From Wurfbainia villosa (Eukaryota > Streptophyta > Magnoliopsida > Zingiberales > Zingiberaceae), in the NCBI GenBank assembly GCA_025175895.1, contig CM046000.1:65996720-66060719 (forward strand): a DNA stretch of 64,000 nucleotides. The letters run 5' to 3'. The notes beneath the pieces were generated by a model. It was not told where the DNA came from, searched no databases, and saw only the letters and a list, made by a program, of their open reading frames with translations. This document shows, one piece after another, positions 33,491 through 45,544 of the stretch (the first letter of the stretch is position 1; the number at the start of each line of letters is the position of its first letter). The position numbers and the translations under genes are program-made.

Positions 33491-34281
33491 TGTTCTGCTT
33501 GTGGTTGAGGCAGTCCTTCTTCTAGTGTCTAATCTGCTTACAAGTGAAGCACTTGCCTTTCGGCTTCTTCACTCCTCCCTGAGTTCCTCCCATTGCCTTT
33601 GCCCCAACTTGTTTCTTCTAATTCTTGCCTTTCGGCTTAGAAGTAGAAACCTTTTGGGCAACCATGGCTTATGCCTGAGCACTCTGACGAAAAATCCCCT
33701 CTGCCGCCTGGAGTTCTGTCAGAAGCTCCACCAACGAATACAACTTCTTGTTCATGTTGTAGTTCAGACGAAACTACTCAAAACTCCTAGGTAGGGACTG
33801 GAGAATGATATCGACCTGGGTTTTCCCATTGATCTCAGCTCCGAGGACTTCCAGCTCATTCAAATGAGCCATCATCTTGAGAACATGATCCCTCACGGGT
33901 GTTCCCTCGATCATGGTGGTCATTATCAGGTTCCTCATGGCTTCCTGCCTAGCATCCCGATTCTGGTGTCTGAAAAGCTCTTTGAGATTGAGCATCATGT
34001 CATAAGCAGTGGGCATGGCTAGATGCTAATGTTGTAGTACATTTGACATAGATGAAAAAATGTAACACCGCCCCATCTCATCGGCCTTGATCCACTTCTT
34101 ATAACTCTCCTTCTCCTTTTCCTCATAATCATCCGTAGGCTTAGGAGGGCACTCTTCGAGGAGTACATATTTGTATTCCTCAGCAGTCAAGACAATGTCA
34201 AGATTCCTCTTCCAATCAACATAGTTGGGTCAGTAAGTTTATTTTCTTTCAGTATCACAGCAAGCGGGTTGAAAGTCATTT
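33491..34281 (-). pseudogene. Copia gag remnant (H)
   Basis: Homologous to 24170-24962 of C. The zinc-knuckle region is at about 33515-33560, with a stop replacing the Trp after the knuckle His. The open piece 33774-34016 has TAYDMMLNLKELFRHQNRDAR and DHVLKMMAHLNELEVLGAEI. The start region near 34280 has the same MTFNPLAV-type beginning. Several frameshifts and a stop. Confidence 0.78.
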
Positions 34282-35320
34282 TGAAAGAAAACCTAAGAAT
34301 CACATAGATAAAAACATTAGATTTCAAAAAATTATTGATTCCTCAAACAATAAAATTTGAAAATCAACCAACACCTCAAAACACCGAGAATATCGTATGC
34401 CACGATAGTGTGGACGTATACGAATTCTACATTTGTAAGAGGAGGTTTTACCCATTAATTTTACTATCTTGTCAACCTAACCTTTTGACAAGTAAAATTA
34501 ATAGTTGGTTCCTTTTCGGCCCTACAAATAAAAGCAGTGACTTCGATGGGGAGGATACTTATATTTGTATCTAAGTGTTCACCATTACTCAGTACCAAGG
34601 TAATTATCTCGGGTTATGTACCTTCCGATGGGGAAGTACACACGCTCCTTAATAATCTCCTATAACCATATTCGACCTTGTGATCCGCAAACAAACTCAT
34701 CCGATGGGGAGGAAGGCATTCAGAGCTGATGCGCAAGTTTATTTGCATTACATGTTAAATCGCAATGGAGGCCGTGGGAATTTATAAAAATATGCCTCTC
34801 CCACTTAGTAATTTGAAATTGAGGAATTTTCTAGCCTATGACAAGCATATCAAACAATAAGAAATAAATATGAAAAATAAAAATTTTCCAACTATTATGG
34901 CTTTTGTCTTCAATATGTCTCCCGTCGTATCGCCATCTCGTCCGCTCCTCCCTACGCCATGTACAAGCCATCCGGAGATCCGAGCCGAGAAAAAATATTT
35001 TAATTTACATCCATCGATCCTATAATCCATGAGGGAGTGTACATGAAATCTAGATTGAAAGTAAACTAAAATAAAGAGAGTGGCTAAACAATGCAGTATC
35101 TAATAATAAAAATTAAATACTAGCCTCGTCAACCCCGAGGATTCAACAAATATACAATTACACACATACAATCACATACACACATATGGCCATAATAGTT
35201 GGATCCTATGCCTGCAACCAAAATGTTATCCTACGCATATCCTACTATTATCCACCAAATATAATATATGAAAAGTGCATTAAAGTAACCGAATCCTAAA
35301 CACACAAAACCGAAAACCGT
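34282..35320 (-). other. Leader of H, non-coding
   Basis: Single-copy version of the leader that is duplicated in A. No gene seen. Confidence 0.72.
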
Positions 35321-35371
35321 GGCTCTAATACCAATTGAAGGGTTTTGCCCGGAACCGAAGCTCTGATACCA
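35321..35371 (-). other. Doubled primer-binding site of H
   Basis: Two iMet-type sites: an outer one with one mismatch (GGCTCTAATACC, 35321-35332) followed by TTGAAGGGTTTTGC, and a perfect one (CTCTGATACC, 35361-35370) followed by the LTR start at 35374. The stretch between looks like the beginning of a C-type LTR (compare TGTAGGGTTTTGC at 26025). Confidence 0.8.
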
Positions 35372-35373
35372 CT

Positions 35374-37243
35374 TGAAGGTAAGAAACTTTGCTTCCCACT
35401 TCAACTCGGTCGCTTGTTCATGGCGATCCCATAGACGTCCCCAGATTAAAAAAAATTTAATCCTAGACAAAAGGGATCACCCAAGCAACCATTTCATCAT
35501 CGTGCTATTCGATTAGAGTGGTCACTTGAACAAACTTATTATTCAAGCCACCAACCTCTATTCTACTAATAGTCATGGAATAGACGATGTACGGATCGCC
35601 GACTTTTGTGTTTATATTCGGGGTCCAAGTTATATTAGCCACAAAACAGAATATATAACATACATATGATTGAATAACAAATATAGACAACTTACAAAAG
35701 AATATAAACAAACGTTATACCTCTTGATCTTCTATTGTATGTCCTTCCTCCTTTTGGACGTCGTGTGGCCGACGATCTACCAAAAGTCGAAGCTCCTAGA
35801 TCACCAATCTTCCTTCCTTGCTTGCTCCGAACAAGAGGAAGAATAAGAAACAAAGCACTTCTTCTTCTTTCAACCAACCACCAAGCTCCAAGCTTGGTGT
35901 TTGCCGCCGGCCAAGAAGGAGAACAAGGAGATGAAGAAGAGGGTCGGCCAAAAGCTACAAGGGGAAGACCCTAAGCACCGGCCAAAGATGAAGGGGAGAG
36001 GGTTGGACACCGGAAAAAACCAAGGAGAGAAGAGGGAAGAAGGGCGCCGACCACCTAAGGAAGAAGAAGAAGAAAAACTTTCCATAATTGTGGCCGCCCA
36101 AACCCCTAAGCCTCCCTTGCCGCCCAAAAACCTAGCTCCTCTTTTTCTTATTTTTCATGCCGCCAACCCTAGCCTCTCCTTTTATAGAGTTAAGGATAAG
36201 CCTTGTTTTAATCTCCACCATTGGTTCTAGAGATTTAATCTCAATCGTCGGATCTAGAGCTTTAATCTCACCCGTCGGATATAGAGATTTAATCTCTACC
36301 ATTGGATCTAGAGTTTAGTTTTCATACATTCGATCTAGGCTCCATGAGGTTTTAATAGGCTACAATAGGGACCATGAGGAGGAGTTGGATCTTGGCTACC
36401 CAATCGATCAAGCCCACATAAAGTCCGATCCATTAATGATAATCCAATCCACTAAAGGATTATCATTGATCTACCTCACCAACCCCCATAAGTTAATATG
36501 GGCTTCATATATTATTTGTACATTTATCTCCCCGTGTTTAAGATCTCGAATATCCGTCGATTAATTAATTTACTGACCATTAATTAATCAACATCTAACT
36601 CCAGGAGTAGTACCACTCATCCTTATCATCATACCGGACCAAGTCCACCTGCAGGGTTTACATGATGAACCTTATGAGCTCCTCAAGGGGATATCATCAT
36701 CCTAATATATAGGACACGGTTTCCTCCTATAATCAATGACACACCATATAAATAATATCATTTCCCAACTTACCGAGTCTATCGATTTAATCTATAAATC
36801 TCGCCCATTGGTTAATCAAAGAAATGAATACTAAGTATATCTACCCATTATTATATCGGGATTAAGAGCATGTAAAATATAATATCTGAGGTTCGATTCG
36901 ATTATGTAGTCAGCAATAAATCGAATCACCTCTAAGTCGGTCCTGCTCAATACACACAAAGTGCACTAGTGTGATTCTATGGTCAAGACAAACCAATACC
37001 AAATCACACTACAACCATACCAATGGTTTGTCCAAAGTCATCTCGGTTGTGAGCCTTTACTTATACTTTACAAGGAGCCGATTACATGATCTCTCATGTG
37101 ACATCACACACCATGTTATCTACAATGTAATGTATTAGACAATATGCATAACCATAAATATGCAAACAATGATCATGTGATTCTTATTTCAAAATAAAGA
37201 TGTTCATACAAAAGATAGACTTTTCAGTATACATCCCAACAAG
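35374..37243 (-). repeat. 5' LTR of H (1870 bp)
   Basis: Plus-strand ends TGAAGGTAAG and CATCCCAACA. Close to the solo LTR I. It contains a TTTTATAGAG TATA-type site near 36180 and about four minisatellite units at 36205-36320. Confidence 0.87.
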
Positions 37244-37558
37244 TGACTCATACAAAGACGAGGCTCGTGGCTTTGTGAAGTCATCCCAACGATACTCGGC
37301 GTGGATACAGATAGAGGGGCTTCTAGCGAGAGTCTCTTCGGTTGATGCCTTTCCCGCTACACGTGATACCTCAGGTATACCTAGAAAATTTCCTTTATTG
37401 CAAAATTTGAATTTACGATTATGTCTACACATGTTTTACTATGCATGCATGTGGTGTGCATGTTGTAATAAATTAGATTTATTTCCTTTTATTTCTTCCG
37501 CTATGCACATGTTTACGAAAATGTTCGAACACTCACTCACCACGGTGCTGAAAACCCA
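37244..37558 (+). repeat. Fragment T: B-family LTR, 3' end
   Basis: The reverse complement of 10156-10470 matches this stretch (GAGGCTCGTG, TGTGAAGTCATCC and the end CTGAAAACCCA). It is cut on the left by H. On the right it abuts J internal sequence within a few bases, so T is either a solo LTR or the 3' LTR of an element inserted in J. Confidence 0.75.
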
Positions 37559-37964
37559 ATAGTTGGTGCAATGGTCAAGGGTGGAGCAAGCCTTTAGGAG
37601 GAGGTTATCCATCATGGGATAATGGATGTGTTCTTCCTCATGAGGGGGAGAATTTTGAAGAATGGGAGAATGTAAGATGCCTAATTGGGAAAATTGGGAG
37701 AGTTGGAGGATTGCCTCTCTTTAGTGATATGAGACTTATTACTAGGAAGAGTGAAAGAATCCTAGATGTTTTTGAACTAAGGGGGAGATTGTAAGATCCC
37801 ATTGGGATATGAGACATTGATACCCTTGGGTAGAACCTTTTTGTTGTATGTCAAAAAGGGGGAGAATTGATGGGAGAATGAGAATTACCAATTTGGGAGA
37901 ATTGGTAAAGAGATTGGAGTTAGAAGGCCTAACTCAAGGGTGTTTGTGGTTTTTGTCAAACATC

Positions 37965-37978
37965 AAAAAGGGGGAGAT
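37965..37978 (+). other. Polypurine tract of J
   Basis: AAAAAGGGGGAGAT directly before the LTR start TGTTGGTG. Confidence 0.85.
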
Positions 37979-38266
37979 TGTTGGTGTAATCGACCCAGGT
38001 CACGTTTGACCAGACTCGAGTTGGACTCAAGTAGTAATTTGATGTTTGACAATGTTTTAGGGAGATTGTTGGTGCAATCGACCCAGGTCTTTATTGACCG
38101 GACTCGAGTAGTATTTTGGCATTGGAAAGTCCAAGTCATGGGTACTTGACATGTAAAGTCCAAGCATGGGTCTTGGCAAGGGAAAGTCCAAGCTTGAGTC
38201 TTGGCAATTGGAAAGTCCAACATGGATTGGCAAGGAAAGTCCAAGTCATGGGTACTTGGCAATTGG
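37979..38266 (+). repeat. 3' LTR of J, first segment
   Basis: Starts TGTTGGTGTAATCGACCC. The first 88 bp are repeated with the end of the PPT (GGGAGATTGTTGGTGCAATC at about 38058-38078), so the element has two PPT/LTR borders. Then come AAAGTCCAAGCATGGGTCTTGG tandem units. Interrupted at 38267 by solo LTR I. Confidence 0.85.
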
Positions 38267-40070
38267 TGAAGGTAGGAAACTTCGCTTCCCACTTCAACTC
38301 GGTCGCTTGTTCATGGCAATCCCGTCTACGTCCCCGGATTAAAAAAAATTAATCCTCGACAAAGAGGGATTACCCAAGCAACCGTTCCATCGTTGTGCTA
38401 TTCGATTAGAGTGGTTACTTGAACAAACTTGTTGTTCAAGCAACCTACCTCTATTCTTCGATTAGCCACGGAATAGATGATGTACGGATCGCCGGGTTTT
38501 GTGTTTGTCTTCGGGGTCCAAGTAAATTAGCCACATACAAAATATACAACATGCATAGAATAAGAAAAGATTCATAAACAAGAATTATACCTCTTGTTAT
38601 ACCTCTTGATCTTCTATTGTATGTCCTTCCTCCTTTTGGACGTCGTATGGGCGACGATCTTCAAAAAGTCGAAGCCTCTTAGAACATGTTCTTCCCTTCC
38701 TTGCTCGCTCCGAACAAAGGGAAGAATGAAACGAAACTCTTCACCTATCTAGGACCGACCACCAAGTCAAGAGACTTAATGTTGCCGCCGGCCAAGGAGT
38801 GGATGAAGGGCGCCAGCCAACCTAGAATGAAGGGCTACCGCTGGCCAAAGGAGAGGAAGAGAAGGGTTCTCTGGCCAAGAGAGGAAGAAGAGAGACTATC
38901 CCTTACCTTCTTGCCGCCGGCCCTAGCAATAGGAGAATAGGTTCCGCCCAAATTAGGGTTCCAAACCCTAATGTCTTGCCGCCCAAAACCCTAATCTCCC
39001 AAGATGTCTTCCATGCCCAAGCCTTGGCCATCCTTTTATAGAGCTAGGCTTAAGCCTCCTTTTAATCTGCACCGTTGGATCTAAAGATTTAATCTCAACC
39101 GTCGGATCTAGGGATTTAATCTCCATCGTCGGATCTAAAGATTTAATCTCCACCGTTGGATCTAGAGATTTAATCTCCACCGTCGGATCTAGAGTTTCAT
39201 TTTCCATCATCGGATCTAGGCTCCATGAGGGTTTTAATAGGCTACAATAGGGACCATGAGGAGGAGTTGGATCTTTGCCATCCAATGGATCAAGCCCACA
39301 TAGAGTCCGATCCATTAATGATAATCCATTCCACTAGAGGATTATTATTGATCTACCTCACCAACCCCCATAAGTCAATATGAGCTCCATATATTATTTG
39401 CTCCCCGTGTTTAAGATCTCGAATGTCCGTCAATTAATTAATTTACTTACTATTAATTAATCAACATCTAACTCCATGAGTAGTACCACTCAACCTTATC
39501 ATCATGCCGGACCAAGTCCACCAGCAAGGTTTACATGATGAACTTTATGAGCTCCTCAAGGGGACATTATCATCCTAATATATTGGACACGGTTTCCTCC
39601 TATAATCAATGACACACCATATAAATAATATAATTTCCCAACTTACCGAGCTTATCAATTTACTCTATAAATCTGTTATTATATCGGGATTAAGAGCATG
39701 TACACCATAATATACAAGGTCCAATTCAATTATGTAGTCAGTAATAAATCGAATCACCTCTAAGTCGGTCCTACTCAATACACACAAAGTGTGCTAGTGT
39801 AATTCTATAGTCAAGACAAACAAATACCAAATTACACTACAACCATACCAATGGTTTGTCTAAAACCATCTCGGTTGTGAGCCTTTACTTATACTTTACA
39901 AGGAACTGATAACATGATCTCCCGTGTTATACTACACACTATGTTATCTACAATGTAATGTATTAGACAATATGCATAACCATAAATATGCAAACAATGA
40001 TCATGTGATTCTTGTTTCAAAAATAAAGATGTTCATACAAAAGATAGACTTTTCAGTATACATCCCAACA
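38267..40070 (-). repeat. Solo LTR I (H family), with TSD ATTGG
   Basis: Complete LTR (plus-strand ends TGAAGGTAGG and CATCCCAACA, 1804 bp) flanked by ATTGG at 38262-38266 and 40071-40075. Joining the flanks restores the J repeat. A TTTTATAGAG TATA-type site lies near 39032 and about five minisatellite units at 39058-39215; the latter create a spurious repeat frame. Confidence 0.93.
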
Positions 40071-40075
40071 ATTGG

Positions 40076-41324
40076 GAAGTCCAAGGGTTGATATTGGTGG
40101 CGTAAAGTCCAAGCGATAGTCTTGGCAGCATAAGTCTAATGGTTTGGTGGTGTAAAGTCCAAGCGTGTGTCTTGGCATCGTAAGCCCAAATGTGTCTTGG
40201 CGATGTAGACCAGCTTAACATGACAATAGCCGATAGAAGCACCTGAAGGCTAGCGTATGGATGAACAAGTCATGGATGACTTGGAGGGATCCGATAAGTG
40301 TGAGGCTGACATAGGTGGCTAAAAGACTTAGGTCTAGCCTAAGGGTGATCTAGCAAGTATGAGGGCATCATACTTGGTGTTAAACCTCATGTTTGAGGTT
40401 TTTCAGTCGACTGGGGTTATGGACCAGTCTATTGGTCAAGTATTTTGACACTTGGCAGCCGAGTCGACTTGTAGTAGCCGACTGGGATTATAGCCAGTCG
40501 ACTACTGGGAGTCGACTAGCGCTCGACTGTAGTAAAATAGCCTTAGCAGTCGACTGCTATGTTATGGCAATCGACTGGCGTTGAGCAGTCGACTACCATG
40601 AAGGGGTAGTCGAGCGTTGGTTTGGTCGTGAGAATAGAATGCTCGGTAGCCGACTGGGAAGTCGGCTACAGCCTTGGCAGTCGACTGATGGTTTATGGTA
40701 GTCGACTGCCAGTGTATCCGTTGGAATTTTTCCAATGTGGATTGAGTCGTTAAGAGACAACAACACTGTTGGCAGTCGACTGGGGCCTTATGGCAGTCGA
40801 CAGCCAGACGGAAATCCAGGTTGCGAGGAGGCTTAAAAGGAGCTTGACGGGAGGGATTTCAACAGTGATTTCTTGGGTGTTTTTGAGGCGATTTGCTGGT
40901 ACGAATCAAGGTCTTCAAGAACGGTTCAAGCAATCAATAAGTAAGCATCCAAAGCAATAGTTGTAAAGTTTTCTGTACGTTGTTTTGCATTTTTCATTTG
41001 TATTTGGTTGTTTATTTCGTGTATTACTGTTGTAATCATTGTAAAAGGTTTCTCCGCCTTTGACTTGTTGTCGAGAAGGAGTATTATTGATTAGCGGTGC
41101 TGTTGGCATCACTAGAGCTCATTTGAGCTCAATCCGTGGAGTAGGAATCCAATGGTTCCAAACCACGATATATCTTTGTGTTGTGATTGTGTTTGTGCAT
41201 TTTGTATTGTATTATTTCTATTTTCGCTGCATACTAATATATTTGTAGCAAGCATGATCGAATTCCATCAAGCGACGAGAATGAGCTATTCACCACCCTT
41301 CTAGTGCTCATAGACGTTCCAACA
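40076..41324 (+). repeat. 3' LTR of J, second segment
   Basis: Continues tandem AAAGTCCAAGCG-type units. It then has a dense run of GTCGACTG palindromes (about 40400-40810) directly before a TATA-like TTAAAAGG at 40833-40840, and ends GACGTTCCAACA. Confidence 0.85.
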
Positions 41325-42168
41325 TTGAATACTCGGCCAGTCGACTAGTCCATAATCATAGTTGACTGGTAAACCTCAAACATTAGGTTTAACCCAAGTA
41401 TGATCCCCTCATACTTTATACTCACTCATATCCTAGACCTAAGCCTTCTAACCACCTCCATCAACCTCACGCCTCTCGGATCCCTCAAGTCCGTGACTTT
41501 TCATCCTTTGCATTAGCCTTCAGATGCTTCCATCCGCTATGTCATGCTAACCTGGTCCTTTGCCAAGATTCATTTGGACTTATGTCGCCAAGACCCATGA
41601 TTGGACTTTATGTAGCTAAACCTACACCCTTGGACTTTCACATTGCTAAGATCTATTTGGACTTATGCCGGCAAGACCAATGCTTGGACTTTACGCAGCC
41701 AAACCTACCCTTGGACTTCCCAATTGCCAAAGTTCACTTGAACTTTACGCTGCCAAGACTACATGCTTGGACTTATGCTGCCAAGCCTATACCTTTGGAC
41801 TTTCCTTACCAAGACCATTCTTGGACTTTTCAATTGCCCAGGTCATGCTTGGACTTTCCATGCCAAGACCATGCTTGGACTTTCCATGCCAAGTATCTAG
41901 ACTTGGACTTTCTATGTCAAGTATCCAAACTTGGACTTTCCATGCGAAGTATCTAAACTTGGACTTTCGAGGTTGATTGCTCAAACAATCTCCCCCAAAT
42001 AACATCTCCCATATGACTTTAGATATTCCAATCATCCACTAGTCATATGGACAACATATGGTCAAATAATATTGTCAAACAATGGTCAATCCATTGTCAA
42101 ACATCAAAACACTACTCGAGTCCCACTCGAGTTTGGTCAACATTGCCCCGGGGCTTGTTGCACCAACA
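41325..42168 (-). repeat. 3' LTR of K, partial
   Basis: Homologous to the M and E LTRs. Contains more than ten degenerate CTTGGACTTTCC/ATGCCAAG units at 41560-41965, an internal PPT-like ATCTCCCCCAAA near 41988, inverted CTCGAG sites and the end GTTGCACCAACA. Confidence 0.83.
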
Positions 42169-42346
42169 CAATATTGGCTGCCTATTCTCCCCCTCAATTC
42201 GTGAAGTGGAGGCTTCCGACATTTCTTCTACCTTGGGCATTGAGCACTTCTCAACCTTTGATTCTTCAAGCTTTTGAGAGGATGTGCATTCTTCCTCTTT
42301 AGATGATGAGCATCTCTCAACTTTCGAGTCTTTATGAGCTTGATAT
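42169..42346 (-). pseudogene. Gag fragment of K, acidic linker
   Basis: Short stretch encoding on the minus strand Glu/Ser-rich sequence like the linker of the E and D Gag proteins (several SKVEKC-like and SSEDE-like phrases). Cut by solo LTR L. Confidence 0.5.
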
Positions 42347-43483
42347 TGTTGGTGCAGTAGGCACCTAAGTCGAACCTGAGTTTTGATTATATCAAACGAT
42401 ACAAAGTTAAGCTCATGTCATTATCTCATGAGCTGAATCGAGTGTGCAGAAGATTTCTATAGCTGGAGCTGAAGGCTAGCGACACCCGAAGGAAGCCCCG
42501 GTGGTCGGGCGACACTCGAGGGACTTCGGAGGGAGCCGAAGGAATCGAGTGGAAGGCCGGAAGCAAAAGCAACACGTAAGTATCGAGGTAAGCTCGTGTG
42601 TGCGAGCGTAAGTGAGTTCGTATCCTCGTTACGGGGATGATCTTAAGCGTAGATCCGACCAAAGACATCCTATAGATGGTCTAGGTCGAGATCGGACGGT
42701 CGACGACCGTCGAAATTATGTTTTTGTTGAGATAACTTTGACTTGCAGCAAGCATCAGTCAACTTTCAGCTTGGAGGACTCGACTGTCGTCAATTAGTCG
42801 ACTGCTGGAGGTTAGCACTCGACTGATGCTGCCATCAGTCGACTGATGATGGCCATCAGTCGACTGATGGTCAAAGGATCAGCTTCGAGGAGTCAAGGTT
42901 TATCACCAAATTTCAAGGGGAGTGGTGCTCAAATATGATTGGCTAGGGTTCCTCTCGAAAAGGGGCTCAAAGGCTATAAAAGGAGGTCCTAACCTAGGGT
43001 TTCATCATCAATTCTAAGTGCTCAAAAGCCTCCACAACACTGCGACTCTCCGATAACTCTACGACAACGAAGTGCTGCCAACAACCCTAGTTTAAGTCCT
43101 ATCTTCGAGTTGTTGGTATAATCTTATTTTGTCATTTCTTTTAATCTTGCAATTCGTTTGTTAATCGAGGCTTTCTACCGTTGCATTTCATTTTAATAGA
43201 AGAGAGGGTTTGTCTCTCTATCTTGTGCTTCGAAGGTTTTTGTAATCGTAAAACTCCTACCTCCAACAAGGAGGAGTGTTTTAGTGAATTGCCCTCTGTA
43301 AAAGGTCTAGGACCGTTAGGGCCTTGGAGTAGTAGCCGAAGGCTACGAACCAAGTAAAAAAACTATTTGTCTCATTTAGTTTTTATTTACATTTCCGCTG
43401 CATTTAATTGTCTACCGAACGATTTAAAAGAAAAAGTTTTTATCGCTATTCACCCCCCTCTAGCGATCCGCTTCGATCCAACA
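42347..43483 (+). repeat. Solo LTR L (N family), near-TSD GATAT/GAGAT
   Basis: Plus-strand LTR from TGTTGGTGCAGTAGG to CGATCCAACA, 1137 bp, homologous to the LTRs of N and P. Flanks are GATAT (42342-42346) and GAGAT (43484-43488), one mismatch. Contains CAGTCGACTG palindromes at about 42832-42870 and a TATA box (CTATAAAAGG) at 42974-42983. Confidence 0.85.
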
Positions 43484-43488
43484 GAGAT

Positions 43489-43870
43489 GAGGAGTACTCT
43501 TCCTTGGACTCTCCTAATCTTATGCTGGTTAGGGTTTTTCGTGGAGCTCGATCAATTTTCTACATAGATCTTTTGTGTCATAGAATTATCCTAGGCTACA
43601 CAACAAATCCTTAGGAATTGATTTAGCTAAAATTAAAACTACCTTTTCATTTATCTTGAATTTTCATATTTTCTCTTGAGTCCACTTCTTCTTCTTGAGG
43701 ACTCTTCCCTTCTTGCCCGTTGAAGCTTCAAAGCCCTCTGTTAGCATGAACCACTCTTCAATCTTCATTTGAAAGAACATTGCCATCCTTGACTTCTATT
43801 GACTAAAACCTCCTAGCCAATAAATAGGTGGGAACCTTGTGTCGAGTCCAAATCTGCCCCCAACTCCCAT
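43489..43870 (-). pseudogene. Gag N-terminal fragment of K
   Basis: Readable on the minus strand from an ATG near 43870: a WLGGFS block, then KSRMAMFFQMKIEEWFMLTE, GFEAS and LKKKKWTQE. This is the same layout as the Gag start of E (ARMETFLMM, DWFILIEGFE, KLKKWTQEQ). It has an in-frame stop before KSRMAMFF and frameshifts after the Lys run. Confidence 0.65.
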
Positions 43871-43922
43871 TTCCCTCTAGCTCTGAGCTCCCTCGGTGAT
43901 CAGTCCATAGAAGAACAACCTT

Positions 43923-43934
43923 GCTCTAATACCA
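43923..43934 (-). other. Primer-binding site of K (one mismatch)
   Basis: Minus strand TGGTATTAGAGC, two bases inside the LTR. Confidence 0.8.
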
Positions 43935-43936
43935 CT

Positions 43937-45540
43937 TGTTGGGACCGATGGTATGCTAGAGAGGGGGGGAGGTGAATAGCAGTTTCTTGATCTCGTGCTT
44001 CGATTGTGTTCATGTTCGTCTCTTCTACAAAACATTAGCATAGAAGAATACAAAAAAACAATACGAAAACAAATACAAGACAAACACAATACATGAACAT
44101 GTTTTTTAGGTGGTTTAGAACCTACGATTCCTAATCCATGGTGGCGCTTTGTGATTTACCCTCACTAAAACCTCTCCTTCTTAGTATGACACCGGAGGTG
44201 GAGAAACCTCTTACAATATCTTACAACAATAAGAAAAACCAAGTACAATACGAGACAAAAATAGAATGTAAAGAACACTTTATAACATAGGGCTTTGATC
44301 ACTTGTAGATTTGGTTGTTGTGGATTGCTTTGAAGATGAGGAATTACACTTGCACTTCCTCTTCAAGTCCCTCAAAGAACCGCTGTCGAAATCTCCACCA
44401 AGCTCCTTCCTTTATAGGCTTTTATCAGGGTTGATTTCTGATCATTACTAAAGGGTAATTTCTCTAATCGAGGTGCTGCCTCGACTGAGCCCTAGTCGAG
44501 GCGCTGGTCAAGTGCGCCTTGCTTCTGACCTGCCGCTGTTAAGCCTCTAGTCGACTGCTCTATAACAACAGTTGACTACTTGTCGGCGCTATTGTTTCTC
44601 AATTGCCCAAGAAGTTATTCAATTTCCTGACACCTACGACCATTCGACTGCTCTTCCTTAGTAGTCGACTGCTGAGCACCACAGTCTTTTCCCGAGCACA
44701 CATCGACCAATCAACTGCTCTCTAGCAGTAGTCAATTGTCGAGCACCATAGCTGTTTCTTGAGTTGCACAGTGTCGAGCACCTAGTTTGAAATCCGAGCC
44801 CCACAGCGGGAGTCAGCCACACTGGACCAATCAACTAGGAAAATTGTCCAGTCAACTATTAAACCTCAGAACTAATGTTTAACACATCAAGTATGATTTC
44901 TTCATACTTGGCACTCAACCTTAACCTATACCTAAGTCTTTAAGCCATTTCCATCAGCCTCATGCCCTCAGGGTCTATCCAAGTCCTCTATGACTCCTTC
45001 ACCATTCGCTCTAGCCTTCAAGTGCTTCCATTGACTTAGTCATGAAACTAAGTACCTTAGTCTAGACCTAAGCCTTCAAGCCACTTCCATCAACCTCACA
45101 CCTCTAGGATCCATCCAAGTCCTCCACGACTCGTTCACCCTTGTTCTAGACTTTAAGTTCTTCTGTCAGTTTCATCATGATAATAGGTCTACCTTTGCCA
45201 AGAGATCGTGCCTCTGGGACTTCTCCATTGGCAAGAGGTCATGCCTCCGGGACTTCCGTTGCCAAGGCTCTATCCTTGAACTTTCCCTTTGCCAAGTGTC
45301 CATACTTGAACTTTCCTCTCTTGCCTAGCATTTAACCAATCACGGCATGCTAGGACTTCTTTTGCCAAGATATATCTCCCTGATCAGCCGAGTCTTCCCT
45401 TGTCGAGTCATTCGGTCACTCAACCTACCAGGACTTCACTCTCCTCGTGCTAGGTGTCCGATAAACCTTGATTAAAGTGGACTTCCCTTGCCAACTTCCA
45501 GTTGAACTTTTGATGCACGTGAGCATGACTCTCAAATATC
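43937..45540 (-). repeat. 5' LTR of K (outer end uncertain)
   Basis: Starts at plus-strand TGTTGGGACCGATGG. It has degenerate GTCGACTG motifs at 44540-44770, LTR text shared with M and E (CCTAAGTCTTTAAGCC, CCATCAGCCTCA) and degenerate TGCCAAG units at 45190-45310. The CACCAACA end is not seen; homology fades near 45520-45550. Confidence 0.65.
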
Positions 45541-45544
45541 TGAA

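Larger units (their letters stand above)
33491..37243 (-). mobile_element. Ty1/copia retrotransposon H, right part
   Basis: Minus-strand relative of C: a gag remnant cut by E at 33490, leader, a doubled PBS and a 5' LTR (35374-37243). It is inserted in a B-type LTR (fragment T). The TSD to look for outside the window is AGTGA (37244-37248). Confidence 0.82.
37561..41324 (+). mobile_element. Gag-only element J, 3' part (with solo LTR I inside)
   Basis: Plus-strand element of the D type. Non-coding sequence (37561-37964, homologous to the region upstream of the D PPT), a PPT and a complete 3' LTR (37979-38266 plus 40076-41324, about 1537 bp). Its gag and 5' LTR are not in the window. It lies in the LTR of K. 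Expected TSD TTGAA (41325-41329). Confidence 0.8.
41325..45540 (-). mobile_element. Gag-only element K (degenerate, with solo LTR L)
   Basis: Minus-strand D-type element: part of the 3' LTR (41325-42168), decayed gag pieces (42169-42346 and 43489-43870), a mutated PBS and a 5' LTR that starts at 43937 and fades out near 45540. Most of the internal region between LTR and gag is missing. J interrupts the 3' LTR on the left. Confidence 0.75.
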
